The notes beneath the pieces were generated by a model. It made no database searches and was not told where the DNA came from. It worked only from the letters and a program-made list of their open reading frames with translations. Shown here one piece after another: positions 11,571 to 22,345 of a stretch of 64,000 nucleotides of DNA (its first letter is position 1; every line of letters starts with the position of its first letter). A program made the position numbers and the translations under genes. The stretch covers positions 7,037,001 to 7,101,000 of the forward strand of contig NC_045431.1 of assembly GCF_902635505.1 (NCBI RefSeq), written 5' to 3'. Source of the stretch: Sarcophilus harrisii (taxonomy: Eukaryota; Chordata; Mammalia; Dasyuromorphia; Dasyuridae).

Positions 11571-11699
11571 CCGCTTGAAGTGAGTATCCCATTCTCACTT
11601 ACAGTCTATGGGCAGGCACTTGTTGTCTCCCCCAGCGCAAGTTCCTTTTTAATTAGGCATTGCTTCATTCTTTGAATTCTAATCCCATAGACCTGGCCA

Positions 11700-11855
11700 G
11701 TCAATCAAGCACTTATTAAGACCTATTATGTGCAACAAGTCACCAAGCATTCATTCATCACCTACTATGTGCTTGGGCACTGGGCTAAACACTGAGCATA
11801 TAAAAAAAGACACAGTGTTGATATACAATAGGTACTTAATAAATACTAGTTGGAT
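11700..11855 (+). mobile_element. Ancient dispersed repeat, family not named
   Basis: Two copies of the 'cctactatgtgc' phrase and a 'gtacttaataaatactagtt' end. Confidence 0.45.
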
Positions 11856-11999
11856 GGTTTGGCTTTTTTTCATTTTTATTTATTGAGTTTTTGTAGCCAT
11901 TTTTACAGCTACTTCAAGGAACTAAGATGCTTGTGAATATGATGGTGTAGGATGTGATGTCTCTCAAAATTTTGGTATTTCCTCCTTCCTCCCTCCCCA

Positions 12000-12160
12000 T
12001 TTAGGCTTGATTTCAGTTCTGCTAATTATTAACTCATGTGACTTTGGGCAAGGCACTTCATATCTCTGGGCCTCAGTTTCCCCAACTGTATAGTAAATGA
12101 TTAGATTATTGATCTCTAAGGTCTGTTCCTTCCAACTTTAAATCTGTGATTTCATTGCCC
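12000..12160 (+). mobile_element. MIR-type SINE
   Basis: ctcatgtgactttgggcaag, then ctctgggcctcagtttcccc and a 3' part with gatctctaaggtctgttcct. Confidence 0.75.
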
Positions 12161-12751
12161 TGTCAAATTATAAGGAAAATGGTTCTTACGTGTCTCTTTT
12201 CTTCTTCCCAGTCCCTTTCCTCTTCCTGTAAAGGACTTTGACAGGGTCAGCAGCAGCCTAAACAAGCACAAACCATGATCTTCTACCTTGTAAGCAATGA
12301 GTCTCAAGGGACTTCTTGCTTTAAAGCAACTGACTCGTTTGAAAGTCTTCCCTCATGGCCTTGTCACAGCGGGAGTGAATTCTCCAAAGGTCTGTCAATG
12401 GAGGCTCAGGCCTGGTGGGTCCCACCAAGGTGGACTGGCTCATGGTCACCTAGTCAGCTGAGATATAACCGTATACGACAATTTAGATGAGCCCTATTGG
12501 AAAGGCCGTAACCAGTTTGACCACAGTGGGTGGTGAAATTCTGTGCCACCAAGCAGCTCTTAAAGACCAGCTACTCAGTCCCCGCAGGCCTGCAGCCCGC
12601 TCAGGGGAATGCACCCGCCATGATGAAGCCATAGATTAGGCAGCTATTCGGAGGACGGTGACAAAAGGTCAACGGTGAAGGTCTGAGAAAAAAGGGCAGA
12701 GCTTTGCTGGTTCTGATTCACTGAACAGGAGAGAACCTTCAAATCAATGTG
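12161..12751. other. Single-copy flank, nothing recognised
   Basis: No feature I can support. Confidence 0.5.
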
Positions 12752-12753
12752 AT

Positions 12754-12775
12754 CCCCCCCCCCCCCCCCCCCCCC
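12754..12775. repeat. Poly-C tract (22 C)
   Basis: An uninterrupted run of 22 C about 1 kb upstream of the CD38 start. On the other strand this is a poly-G run, and its true length is likely to be uncertain in sequencing. Confidence 0.95.
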
Positions 12776-13105
12776 GACTTAAAGATGGGTCCTTTATTGC
12801 CTGCAAATCCCTAAGCGACTCAATCTAACACTTATTAAGTGCTTGCTATGGTAAGACCCGGCATGGAAACCCAGAAAGTGTCCAGCGAATCCTAGTTCAA
12901 TTAAAACTCCAGGTTCTCCTCCAGCCAGCTCAGTGTCTTTCGCGGGCCTAGGAGTCAAAAAGCAAACAGAGTTTGGGGGGGGGGCGTATTTTGGGGGAAT
13001 AGCTGACAGCTAACTGGTAGTGATGAGGAGTCTGGAGCAATGGAGAAGTTACTGTGAAAAATGAAAGAGTTTGGGAAGAGGAACTGAAGGAGGAAGAGAG
13101 AAGCA

Positions 13106-13303
13106 GGGGCTCCTGGAGGGGGATGCAGGGCCACAGGTGGGCAGCGGGGGCTCCTGCAAGGGGATGAAGAGCCGCAAGTAGGCAGTAAGGGCTCCTGAAG
13201 GGAGCTGCAGAGCCTCAGGTGGGCAGCGGGGGCTCCTGAGGGGGAAGCGGAGCCACAGGTGGGCAGGAGGGGCTGCTGAGGGGTAGGCAGAGCCATAGGT
13301 GAA
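13106..13303. repeat. 41-bp minisatellite upstream of CD38
   Basis: Five units, with the ctcctg/ctgctg mark at 13110, 13151, 13192, 13233 and 13273. The shared body is roughly ggggctcctg, then a G-rich spacer, gcagagccacaggtgggcag. Spacing is 41, 41, 41 and 40 bp. It ends about 470 bp before the CD38 start codon, so copy number could matter to the promoter. Confidence 0.9.
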
Positions 13304-13692
13304 CTTGCTGAGTTCTAGCCCAGTCCTCCAGTCCTTAGCTGTGCCCCTGCTGTGAAAAGAGGCCAAAAGTCTTGGCCCAGGAGCCGGAATTCCTTGGGCA
13401 GGAGACTCTGTGAGCCCGGCTCTCCTGCCCTAAAAGGATCCCGAGTCCTGGCCGGGCGCCGGCTGGTTCAGGGTGAACTTTGTCCCAGCTGCCATTCACT
13501 GTTGAACTTTTTGGAGGTTCAGGGTTTTAAGAAGAAAAAAAAGGAGGCGGAGCCTCGTTCAGTTTGCTTCTGATTGTGAGAATTCTTGACTGTTTGTTTG
13601 GACTGGGGGGGTTGGCCTTGAGCCCGGGCCTTTAAAGGAAGAAGGGGAGGGGCTGCCAAGGAGGAAAGAGGAACCCGGAGAGATAGGGCAGG

Positions 13693-13711
13693 GGATTAAA
13701 GCGCTTAATCC
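13693..13711. promoter_or_regulatory. Inverted pair of TAATCC sites near the CD38 start
   Basis: GGATTAA and TTAATCC flank AGCGC, making a near-perfect palindrome about 60 bp upstream of the ATG. TAATCC is the known core of OTX/PITX/CRX-type (K50) homeodomain sites. That any such factor acts here is inference. Confidence 0.35.
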
Positions 13712-13770
13712 TCCCGGTCCCCCTTCGCGGCTCGGGGCCAGCGGGGGCCCCTCTGCCTCACTCACCGGCC

Positions 13771-14006
13771 ATGGTCAGGGAAGGCAGCCCGTGCTGGACT
13801 CAGAAATGCAGGGGGCTCCTGCTGGGCCTCTTGGTCATCCTCATCCTGGGAGCCGTGGTGGTCCTCTCGGCCGTGGTCCTGGCGCGCAGGAGGGAGCCGC
13901 CCGCCCCGCTGCCCCAGTGGAAGGGGAGAGGCTCCACAGCCCACCTGAGGGAGATCCTGCTGGGGAGATGCTTCTCGTACGCCGGGCTGCTGCACCCGGA
14001 GCTGAG
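13771..14006 (+). CDS. CD38: CD38 exon 1 (coding part): cytosolic tail, membrane anchor, start of ectodomain
   Basis: CD38 is a type II membrane ectoenzyme that converts NAD to cyclic ADP-ribose and ADP-ribose. This exon encodes residues 1-78 plus two bases of codon 79. Seen: a 14-residue tail ending QKCR, a hydrophobic segment at about 15-38, a basic RRRE stop, a Pro-rich linker, then WKGRGSTAHLREILLGRC with Cys67. Cys67 matches the human Cys67 that pairs with Cys82. The exon ends HPEL plus AG, then GTGAGA as donor, the same place as in mammalian CD38 (HPEM-R). The ATG has a strong context and is the only one that gives tail plus anchor. The ectodomain start (GSTAHLREILLGRC) also looks like the paralogue BST1, but BST1 has a cleaved signal peptide and a GPI anchor, and exon 2 is clearly CD38. 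The cytosolic tail is about seven residues shorter than in human. Confidence 0.93.
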
Positions 14007-14264
14007 GTGAGAGGCGAGATGCTACCTGCGGCCCCGGCCCAGGGACCGGGCGAACTCCCGGGAACAATCGGCTACTGTTCGGGGTCAGCTGGGGAGGCGG
14101 GGGCCCGGCCCTCAGACACTGACAATATGCGCCGCAGGACCTTGGCCCTTCTCGCCAGTGGGCCTGAGAGCGGGGGGAGGAGGAGGGTGTGAATGGCGTG
14201 GCCAGTTAGGGGATGAAAGTGTTTTAGCGGGGTGCGCGCCCCCCTTCCGATTCTAACCACACGC

Positions 14265-14430
14265 TCTCAACGGTGGGTTTCACACCCCACTGACTGACTC
14301 GATGAGCGTGGCCAAGTCTTTCACTTCTGGGGCTCAGTTTCCTCATCTGTAAAATGGGCATGTCGGATGCGATTATAATGAAGGGTTTTTCTAGCTTGAA
14401 AGCTGTGGTTCTGAGCCTCTGGCTCGGTCT
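14265..14430 (+). mobile_element. MIR-type SINE
   Basis: ggggctcagtttcctcatct, then gtaaaatgggcatg and a gattataatgaagggttttt 3' part. Confidence 0.7.
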
Positions 14431-14589
14431 GCACATCGCAGTAAGAATCTTGCTGGGGGTAGAGGGGAAGGAAGGAGAATAACCCTCATTGGGGTCATCC
14501 TCTAGCCCCGTGCTCGGGCTCACAGCGCACATGTGTGGGCGGGCTTGGAAAGGATGCCCAGACGCCTGTTGGGGCAATTCGTCCTTGAG

Positions 14590-14825
14590 CACGTTCCCAG
14601 ATTGTTGTTGCTGTTGGGTGTGTTCAGATTTTGGGGACCCCACGGCCCACAGCACGCTCGTGCTGTCCAAGGCAGGCCTCGGAGGAGACACCGCAGTGCT
14701 TTGCCATTTCCTTCTCCACTGGGTTAACGCAAGTGTCTTGTTCAGCATCAGTCAGTCAGTGTCTGAGGAGGGACTCGAACTCCTCTGCCTGACTCCAGGC
14801 CCACGGCTCCATCCACGGACCCACC
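14590..14825 (-). mobile_element. Marsupial CORE-SINE, GC-rich copy
   Basis: Antisense order gttgttgctgttgggtgtgt, tttgccatttccttctccac, gtctgaggagggactcgaac, ccatccacggacccaccta. The middle is altered and unusually GC-rich. Confidence 0.8.
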
Positions 14826-14849
14826 TAAACTATCTCTAAAAAAGGTCTA

Positions 14850-15095
14850 TTTTTCCCCAGTTGGGTCCAACTCTGTGACTCCATTTGAGGTTTTCTTTGG
14901 CAAGCTAGTCCACCATCTTTGCGTTCTGCAGCTCATTTTACAAGTGGGGAAACTGAGGCAAAGAGGGGCAAACTGACTTGCCCAAGATGAGAGAGCCAGT
15001 GAGTGTCGCAGGTCAGATTTGAACTCCCGTTTTCCTGACTCCAAGCCTGGTGCTTGCTCTACGCATCGCGCCCTTAGCTGCCACCATATTACAGA
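14850..15095 (-). mobile_element. Marsupial CORE-SINE
   Basis: gttgggtccaactctgtgac, caagtggggaaactgaggca, ggtcagatttgaactcccgt, then ctgccacca. It lies next to the SINE at 14590. Confidence 0.88.
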
Positions 15096-15544
15096 GCTAC
15101 AATTAGGGAAGTACAGGGGCTTATCTTGGATCCCCAACATGTTTCCGGAGCTTCTGTAATCGGGGAAAAAGGACCCGTGGAAGGCTCTTGAGCATCGCTG
15201 TCCTGGGGCCTGGAGGGAAGCTTAGAGCATCACTTTCCGTCTCAAAGCCTCTCAGCGGGAGGTATAGCAAAGGGGGTCTTCTCTGGGTGGTCGGCCAGAG
15301 GCGGGCGGGCAATGGAAAGGCAGGAAATCCTAAACCGGGCTCTGGCTTCCTTCGGGCCCTTGTAGATCACTTCTCCCCTTCCCCCCCCCCCCCCCAGGGC
15401 AGATCACTCCTTGGCTCCTGGCCCCCCTTTCCTAATCACTGGGGGGGCTGAGGTTGGTGACCCCTCGTTCCAGCCCCGACTCCCTGTTGTGTGCCCCTGT
15501 GCCCCCCCCCCCAGTCTCTGGCAACTTCCACGGGGGTCGTGGTC
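15096..15544. other. Early intron 1, nothing recognised
   Basis: GC-rich single-copy sequence with C runs at about 15380-15397 and 15504-15513. No regulatory motif is claimed. Confidence 0.5.
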
Positions 15545-15655
15545 TTCCATTAGAATGGAAGCTCCTCATCAGCAGGGCGCCATTTGCTCCCATGTTCCCC
15601 AGCACTTATCACAGTCCTAGCATCCAGTGGTTTACTAAACGCTTCAACAATCTCT
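15545..15655 (+). mobile_element. L2 3' end
   Basis: ttagaatggaagctcctcat, then ccccagcacttatcacagtc and tttactaaacgcttc: the L2 terminal order. Confidence 0.65.
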
Positions 15656-15769
15656 CCTCTCTCTGACCCTATGGATCCGGTGCTCTTCACCCCGAGGAAA
15701 ATGTCATTCCCTGCAATATCAGTCCTTGGGGTCAGGGCGTTTGGGAGGGGGCCCTTACAAGTCTCCCTG

Positions 15770-16025
15770 GATATTGACCCAAGGAAAGGAATTGGACAGA
15801 GATCACGTATCATAGATCCATCTGGTCCAGAGAGGAGCCCGTTCTGATGGAGGGACAGCTCCCGGTAGATTTTTAACTGTTGTTGGGCCAACCTGAGTTT
15901 GCGATTTAACTTTCTCACATTACAGCTAGGGAAACTGAGGCCCAAAGGGGTTAAGTGCTTATTTGTCTGAAGTGGCCTATCGGGTGACTGCCAAAGCTTG
16001 GGCTCCTGACTCTAGACCCGGAGTT
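15770..16025 (-). mobile_element. MIR-type SINE relic
   Basis: attacagctagggaaactga, ggcccaaaggggttaagtgc, then ggctcctgactctagacccg. Confidence 0.7.
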
Positions 16026-16074
16026 TGTGTGACGGGATAGCGCTGGCTCCCTAACCTAGAGCTGGAAACAATAT

Positions 16075-16185
16075 GGTGCATTGAGAGGAATGGCGTCTGG
16101 GACGCAAGCTTGGCTCTACACTTAACACCTGGGCGACCTTGGCCACATGACTTGATTTAACCTTAATGCGAGGGCGGATGCTTTC
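16075..16185 (+). mobile_element. MIR-type SINE relic
   Basis: ggtgcattgagaggaatggc, then gggcgaccttggccacatga. Confidence 0.55.
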
Positions 16186-16489
16186 TAGGGAACTAAAGAT
16201 GAGCCAGGCTTCCCACGTCCTCAGGGAGAGGTGAGGAGTTCAAGGTTCCAAGGGAGACACGTGGTTTTTGAATATGGACCAGGAGGAAATCGGGTTTGCT
16301 TGTCTGCATATTTATTATAAGGGTTTTGCTGAAACTTTTTTCTTTTAAATGTGGAGGAGGGAGGGATGAGACAGAAAATAAATGTCAGCTGAAAAATAAA
16401 ATGTGATGCGATTTAAAGAAATAAAACGCGGGCATCGGACCAGACTGGCCCGCTTGCAATTCATTTGACTGAAATCTGCCCATCTTTGT

Positions 16490-16785
16490 CTAGGCTGCTA
16501 CACTCTCCCTCTTCCCTGTGCCTCTCTGAACCCCTAGGCAGACTCGGCTCCCCGGACCCTTTCACTGGAAAGCCTTTCTTAATGTCTCTGGCTCCCAGCT
16601 CCTTCCGCTCCCCCTACTTTATATGTATTTGACTTTGCCTATTGATGCAAATATTATCTCTTCATTAGAATATAAGCTTGTTGAGGGCAGGAAGTGTTTT
16701 CACCTTTTCTTTGCTTTCCCAGGCTTGGTACAGTGCCTTGCAATTAATGTGCTTACTAAATATTTCCTGTTGAATTAATTGATGA
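16490..16785 (+). mobile_element. L2 3' end
   Basis: ggaaagcctttcttaatgtc, ttagaatataagcttgttga, gggcaggaagtgttt, then cagtgccttgcaatt: the L2 3' order in full. Confidence 0.85.
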
Positions 16786-16944
16786 TTCCTGAGCTAAGTG
16801 GAACAACCCTAATGCCCCGGAGGCACTAGATTCCTCTGGGGAGCCCAGAATCCTTTCCAGGTGAGATAACCAAAGTCCCAAAGAGAGGTTTAGTCAATGC
16901 AATGAAAAGAATTATAATTTAAAAGTTTTACTTGGAAAGTTTAC

Positions 16945-16949
<5 letters not shown>

Positions 16950-17019
<70 letters not shown>

Positions 17020-17020
17020 C
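16950..17020. repeat. (AT)n microsatellite
   Basis: Two pure AT blocks around ataatattta. Self-complementary and able to form cruciforms. Confidence 0.95.
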
Positions 17021-17066
17021 AAGGAATTAAAATTAAAAAGGTTTACAGTGGTGACCTCTAATCTCG

Positions 17067-17241
17067 CAGGGGTCCTCAAATTTTAAATAGGGGGCCAGTT
17101 CACTGTCCCTCAGACTGTTGGAGGGCCGGACTAGAGTAAAAACAAGGGCCTTTAAATAAAGAAACTTCATAGCCCTGGGGGAGGGGGATAAACGTCCTCA
17201 GCTGCCGCATCTGGCCCACGGCCGGAGTTTGAGGACCCCTG
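17067..17241 (+). mobile_element. Short hAT-like DNA transposon (non-autonomous)
   Basis: Terminal inverted repeats: caggggtcctcaaa at the left and tttgaggacccctg at the right. Inside is a gggggccagttcactgtccc phrase that I associate with a marsupial repeat. An 8-bp target duplication is not obvious, so it is probably old or the flank has changed. Confidence 0.75.
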
Positions 17242-18639
17242 GGTGCCTGCCTCCCCCCCCCTTTTTTTTTTTTGGTCTTTTTAATCCCTAACTGGTGTTG
17301 CCTATCAGTCTGCTCACTACCCACCTACCCCCTCCACCTCCCTCAGGTGAGATGTGATCCAGGAGGGGTTGGTTATAGAGTGGTGATTGCTGCGGAAGGA
17401 TAGGATAAGAAAGTTTGAGGGAACCGAACACCTAATCAGCAAGACTTTTTTAGAGCAGAACCAGTTTATAGGAAGACGCCCCATTGCGAAAAACCAAAAA
17501 CCAACCTTGGGAAGACTTAAGAAGTCAGATCAAAGCAATGACCAATCATGTATCCAGGGGCTCTCGTTTGAAGCGTGTTGCACATCTCCTGAGAGAGAGA
17601 GAGGTGGCTGATCCAAGGTACAGAATGGGAGAGATGCTTTTGGACATAGTTATTAAGTGGATTCATTTTGCTTGACTATGATGATGTGTTAAAAGGCTTT
17701 CTTTCCCCCCCCCCCCATTAGTTTTTAATGAGGGGGATTCTGGAGGGAAAAAGGTAGGGCTAATAATAATAATACATGCAAAAAGGGGAGCCACTGAATC
17801 TTGAAAAAATACACAATAGAGAACAGAAGGAAATACGGAAGGAAACTCAAACAAGTGAGACATTTTGGAAAGTAGAGTGTGGAATTTATTTTATGTCTAT
17901 ATCCATCTGTAGCAAAAGGTACAAAATAAACCCACAGTTTTATATAACAATAAATGTGTAACAACTGGCAAATACCCTGGGGAAAAATACCTGATACACT
18001 TTTAAGATAAATCTGCATTATTAATATTTCCCTCATCACTTCAAGTCTAGACAATCTACAATAAACCAAACTGATTTGTACATTGATTCTGGTTTCTGAA
18101 ATGTCTATGCTCATTCTGAAAATTCCTCCAGTATGCTCCTTTCAATCCTGTTTTGGGATTGATGGTCAGAAACCAGGAGAAATGTTTAAATATGAAAAAC
18201 GAACAGGTATGTGAGGGAGGCATAAAGTCCAGGGAGAAAATGGAATAATTTTTTTTTCAGTTCAGAGAAGGGAAATATGTTCTTCCAGCCTTCTCACGGA
18301 TTGGGGGCCTAGGAGGTCCAAGGCTCACGGTGAGTTTTCAGTGGTGGTGAGGTTGTAAAGATGAATTGCTGAGATAAGTCAGGGACTTGCAGCTGTGCAA
18401 CAGAAACGGCCACAGTCGTTGGTCTTATGCTGTCTGCCCAAGTTGATCTCAAAGTAACCCTTTAATCCCTGGGGTGTGTGTGTGTGTGTCTGTGTGTGAT
18501 GGAGAATGAAGATCAAACAATAACTTTAGTTATGTACATATGTACGTATACACACGTGTATACATGTATGTATTCTGCTGTGTACACAAAAATTGCTCCT
18601 TATTGGTATTATAGTTCAAAATCCAACATTAAAATTAAA
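17242..18639. other. Intron sequence, nothing recognised
   Basis: Single-copy sequence apart from a C/T run at 17252-17272, a C run at about 17706-17716 and a (TG)n at about 18474-18498. Confidence 0.5.
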
Positions 18640-18910
18640 TCCCTACCCCAAACACCCATTAAATGCCTTCCATGGGTCAGCCGTTTCTGCTAAATGCTGG
18701 GGATACAAAGACAAATAGGAAGCTGGTGTTTCTATTGCATGAAAATGTCACAGAAATATGTGCAAAATTAAATGTTTTTTATTAGTTTAGTTTAGCTCAA
18801 TAATAGTCGTAGGGGAGGGAGGACATTAGCAAAGGCTTCATGTAGATTGAGCTGAGCCGTGGAGGCGGTGAAGGATTCGATTATGAACATTGGAGGCTTG
18901 CATAGCAGGT
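18640..18910 (+). mobile_element. Ancient dispersed repeat, family not named
   Basis: tgctggggatacaaagacaa, then gaggacattagcaaaggctt and catgtagattgagctgagcc, an order seen in a very common non-coding mammalian repeat. Related pieces lie at 22.7, 28.3, 45.4 and 49.4 kb. Confidence 0.55.
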
Positions 18911-19199
18911 ATTCAGATAAACTCACATATGACCGACAACCTGTTCTGTCAGAGCAGAAAACATTGGCTAATATCGGGGGTTCCCTTTTGATCACTTTAA
19001 AGGTGGCTAAAGAAGAGGGGAGACTCCCGTTGGAAGCTTATCTTACTCTAGGATCCTCCACTAAAACCATCCTTGGAACTCTGAGGTTACTGAAGGAAGG
19101 TCTGGTAGGGTCTCCCTCAGCACAGTAATGTGCTCCTTCCTATAGTGAATTCTTCTAGCTTTACCTGAAAATATAATGAACCTTCCTTTTCCTGGTCCC
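18911..19199. other. Single-copy intron sequence
   Basis: Contains part of an 89-codon + frame (18859-19128) with no recognisable domain. I do not call it a gene. Confidence 0.4.
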
Positions 19200-19460
19200 C
19201 CTCTCCCCGCTTCTGTGTATGTGTGTTTGTATGTGTGTCCCTCTCTGTCTCTCTGTTTCTCTTTCTGTTTCCTGTCCCTCTCTCTGTTTCTCTTTCTGTT
19301 TCCTGTCCCTCTCTCTGTACGTTTCTGCCCCTCTGTTTCTCTGTCACTCTCTGGCTCTCCCTCTCTTCTTCTCTGTCCCTCTTTTCCTCCTTTCCTTCCT
19401 CCGTTTCCCCCTCTCCCTCTCTCCTCTTTCTTTCCTTCTTCCCCTCTTGCTTTTTTTCTC
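19200..19460. repeat. CT-rich simple repeat
   Basis: Includes a direct repeat of about 37 bp (ctgtttctctttctgtttcc) and then CCTT blocks. Confidence 0.95.
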
Positions 19461-19464
19461 TTTG

Positions 19465-19655
19465 ATATATTTTAATTTTTTGGTTAAGTATTTCCGAATT
19501 ACGTATAAGATTTTTAAACACCATTTAAAACATTTTTGAATTCCAAATTCTCTTCCTCCTTCCTGCTTCTTTCCACCCCGTGAAAAGGCAAGAAATAGGA
19601 TACTGATTACACATGTGACGTTATGCAGAACATCTCCATATTTGCCCACTTTCTG
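19465..19655 (-). mobile_element. Old L1 3' end (antisense)
   Basis: aacatttttgaattccaaat, tctcttcctccttcc, then gattacacatgtgacgttat: the order of an older L1 3' UTR. Confidence 0.6.
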
Positions 19656-20574
19656 TGCATCTCAGCTGACATTTACCTAAGGCTTTGGGTACTTGCTTTC
19701 TCTCCCCGGGCCAACAGGCCAGTACTTCTGGCTGCCATCATTCACCTGAGCTGTCATTTGTGTTGCTCGGGCAGAAAGGCATGACTCTGCCTTTCTTCTC
19801 CCGCCACCACCGGCAATTTGCTGGTTCTACAGCACATCTTGAGGCATCTGCTTCCAATCCTTTTGACTGAGAAATGAGGGGGTCCTCAATTCTCAAAGTG
19901 GGAGTAATTAGTAGCAATGGGGAACGGGCTTAATCTGACAGTTAAAGCTCCCAATGTGACTGTAGTTTTACTTCCCGGACCTTAAGCTAAGTGATGTTTT
20001 TGTGGCAGGGAGAAGGTGATCTTGCGAACCAATTAGATCATAATGGAATGGAGGAAGGGTTGGTGAAGGGGACATTTTTGGGGAGCATCTACTGTTCTAT
20101 TGTGATGCTGTCGGAGTGTCGGCTGCTATGCTTTATTGCTGTGGATCTTCGTCAGGCCAACTTTTGCTGTGGCCCGTGAACCGGCTCCTGTAGAATCCCA
20201 CATTGTAGAGATGATAACCGCCTTCTTCATTCTCTTACTTGGCTTTTTCCCCTATAGTTTTTTTCCCTCTGGCTTTCTACTGAATGACCTTTAGGTCAAA
20301 GGTCCAGTGTGTCACAGAAACCTGAACTGAGTGACTCCAGTCACAGCACTCTCCATGAGGTCACTGCTCACTTACCTGGAGACTGATCCCTTTGGGGTGA
20401 CCTGTTCTCTGAAGTGAAAAAGATTTGAGGATGTCCTTGGTGATTGATTGATAACACCTGCTTTTTATCAGGACAATATTGCTGGTAGTTTAGGAGTGAT
20501 GTTGACCTTCTCTGGGGTTGGGAATTGTTTCACTGGGGATTTAAAAAAAGCTAATGCTCTCACATTCCAGTGTT
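19656..20574. other. Intron sequence, nothing recognised
   Basis: About 0.9 kb of single-copy sequence. Confidence 0.5.
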
Positions 20575-21808
20575 TCCTTCCCCATTTACATCTTCTCAAT
20601 CAAACCCTTTTTTGGTAACAAAGAAGTGCAGTTCAGCTAAACAAATCAGCCACATGTTACTAGGTCTCCTGTATTCCACCCTTATAACTTATCGCTTCTC
20701 TGCCAAAAACTGGGAAGCATGTTTCATCATCAGTCCGCTAAGGTCACGATTGGTCTTTACATTGATCAGAACTCTGAAATCTAATTCTGTCTTTTTGTGA
20801 TTATAATCATTATGTCAATTGTTTTCCCAGTTTTGCTTTATTTCACATAGCATCAGGTCACATAAATTTCAAGTTCCTCTGAATCCATTTGTTATTTTTT
20901 TGTGGTACAATAATATTCCATTATATTCATACTTCAAGATTTGTTCAGCCTCTCCCCACTAGGTCCCTGGGACCTACTTTCCTTCTAATTCTTTGCTATT
21001 AGAACAAATATTACTATAAAGATAAGGGACCTTTCACTGTGTATATGCCTCACCATGGTATCATTGGGTCAAAGGGTAGGCATTGTGCTGGTATTATTTC
21101 TAGAGTCTCCCCGCGTAGATTTCCAAATTGTTTTCCGGAATGGTTGGAGTAGTCCATAATCCCCAAACAATGCACACCGTGCTATGTTCTCCCAGATTGT
21201 CCGTTACTTACCATTTTTACTTTTTATTATTTTTACCAATCTGATTGCTGTAAGAGGAAGTCTCAGAATTGTTTTAAACTGGAATTGCTTTTATTATTAG
21301 TGATTTAGAGAATTATTATTTTTTTGATAATTCACATTTCTTTTGAACTTTCTCTGTTTATAAACTTTTACTAGTTAACTATTGAGCAATAGACGGTCTT
21401 CTTACACATTTACATAAATTTTCCATTTCCCTTCCTTCCTTATTTATCTTATTCTGTGTGCATTATTTTGTTAATATAAGAATTGTAAAAATCTTATGTA
21501 ATCAGTTATCCACTTTTTATGATCGTCCCTATCCTTTGCACAATTAATTTGTGCACACACAATGAAGAATTAAGAACTCAAAGTACTTCCTTTTCCATTT
21601 GAAGTTTTTTTTTTTTTTTTTTTTAATGACTTTATGTTTAGGTTGACCAGACATTTGGAGATTATTATAGTATTTAGTATAAGATAGTGGTCTCAACTTC
21701 AATTCTGCTAACCTGCTTTACAGCTATAGACTTTAGATTGAACACTAAGTTACTATGTCAGATTGCCCTGGATCCGTTCCAATGACTTTAATGTTGAAAA
21801 TCTGTAAA

Positions 21809-21849
<41 letters not shown>

Positions 21850-21860
21850 ATGATTTCTGG
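20575..21860 (-). mobile_element. Long old L1 fragment (antisense), ORF2 3' part and 3' UTR
   Basis: Antisense match to the ORF2 C-terminal region: acaataatattccattatat, atcattgggtcaaagggtag, ccaaattgttttccggaatg, then ttaccaatctgattgctgta. Beyond it are upstream ORF2 pieces. T runs at about 21606-21625 and 21810-21844 interrupt the right part. Strongly diverged from the young copies in this window. Confidence 0.8.
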
Positions 21861-22195
21861 GATGTTACATGGCTAGAAATGTTAGATTAATTTCTGGAAA
21901 ATTGGATTGTGTATTGAGAATTATAAGTGTAATAGGGATAATTGCAAAATCCTTCCTTGGAGCATGTGTGAAATTGGACTTCTGGCATATCACAGATTTG
22001 GCTTTTTGGGATAATCTGGCAATTCTTTGGCCTCCATTATAGCAGCAGGGGAAGAGAATTAGCCATTGAACTAGAAAGAGCTAACCAATAGATTCTAGTA
22101 CCCAAGGATTTGGCCCTTTGGGGGTTGTATAGAGATTCTTTGGCCTTTATGATGGCAGCAGAGGAAATGAGATGTATAAAAAGACAATTAGCTGA
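21861..22195. other. Intron sequence, unclassified
   Basis: The phrase 'ttctttggcct..attatagcagcag' occurs twice (near 22023 and 22137), which suggests an internal duplication or an unnamed repeat. Confidence 0.4.
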
Positions 22196-22345
22196 TGGGT
22201 ACCTTTTCTTTCTCTAGTGGAATACATGCAAGAAATGTACACAGAGAAATCACCACATGTGGTAACTTATTGGATGTCTGGGGTGAATAAGAATGAGTCA
22301 AGGGTAAAAGGACCATGAGAAAACTTCTCTCCCTTTTCCTTACTC
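22196..22345 (+). repeat. Unclassified repeat, inverted partner of 25236-25357
   Basis: Its reverse complement shares ggtgatttctctgtgtacat and ttcttgcatgtattccac with the later copy, at roughly 85%. Confidence 0.7.

Larger units (their letters stand above)
13540..14240 (+). promoter_or_regulatory. CD38: CpG-rich promoter and first-exon region of CD38
   Basis: CpG dinucleotides are frequent across the 5' flank, exon 1 and the start of intron 1, in contrast to the AT-rich, CpG-poor window. A CpG island over exon 1 and early intron 1 is known for human CD38. No clear TATA box at a fitting distance was seen; ctttaaagg near 13630 is the nearest AT-rich element. The start codon has a good context (ggccATGG, G at -3 and +4). 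Confidence 0.7.

Noticed and set aside
13771-14006. Exon 1 belonging to BST1 instead of CD38
   Set aside because: The tail-plus-anchor layout, the phase match and the unmistakable CD38 sequence of exon 2 favour CD38. No BST1 exon was seen elsewhere.
13791-14192. 133-codon frame overlapping exon 1 in another frame
   Set aside because: Shadow of GC-rich exon 1; it reads through the splice donor and has no family match.
14224-14748. 174-codon minus frame next to exon 1
   Set aside because: Built largely from two SINEs read in antisense.
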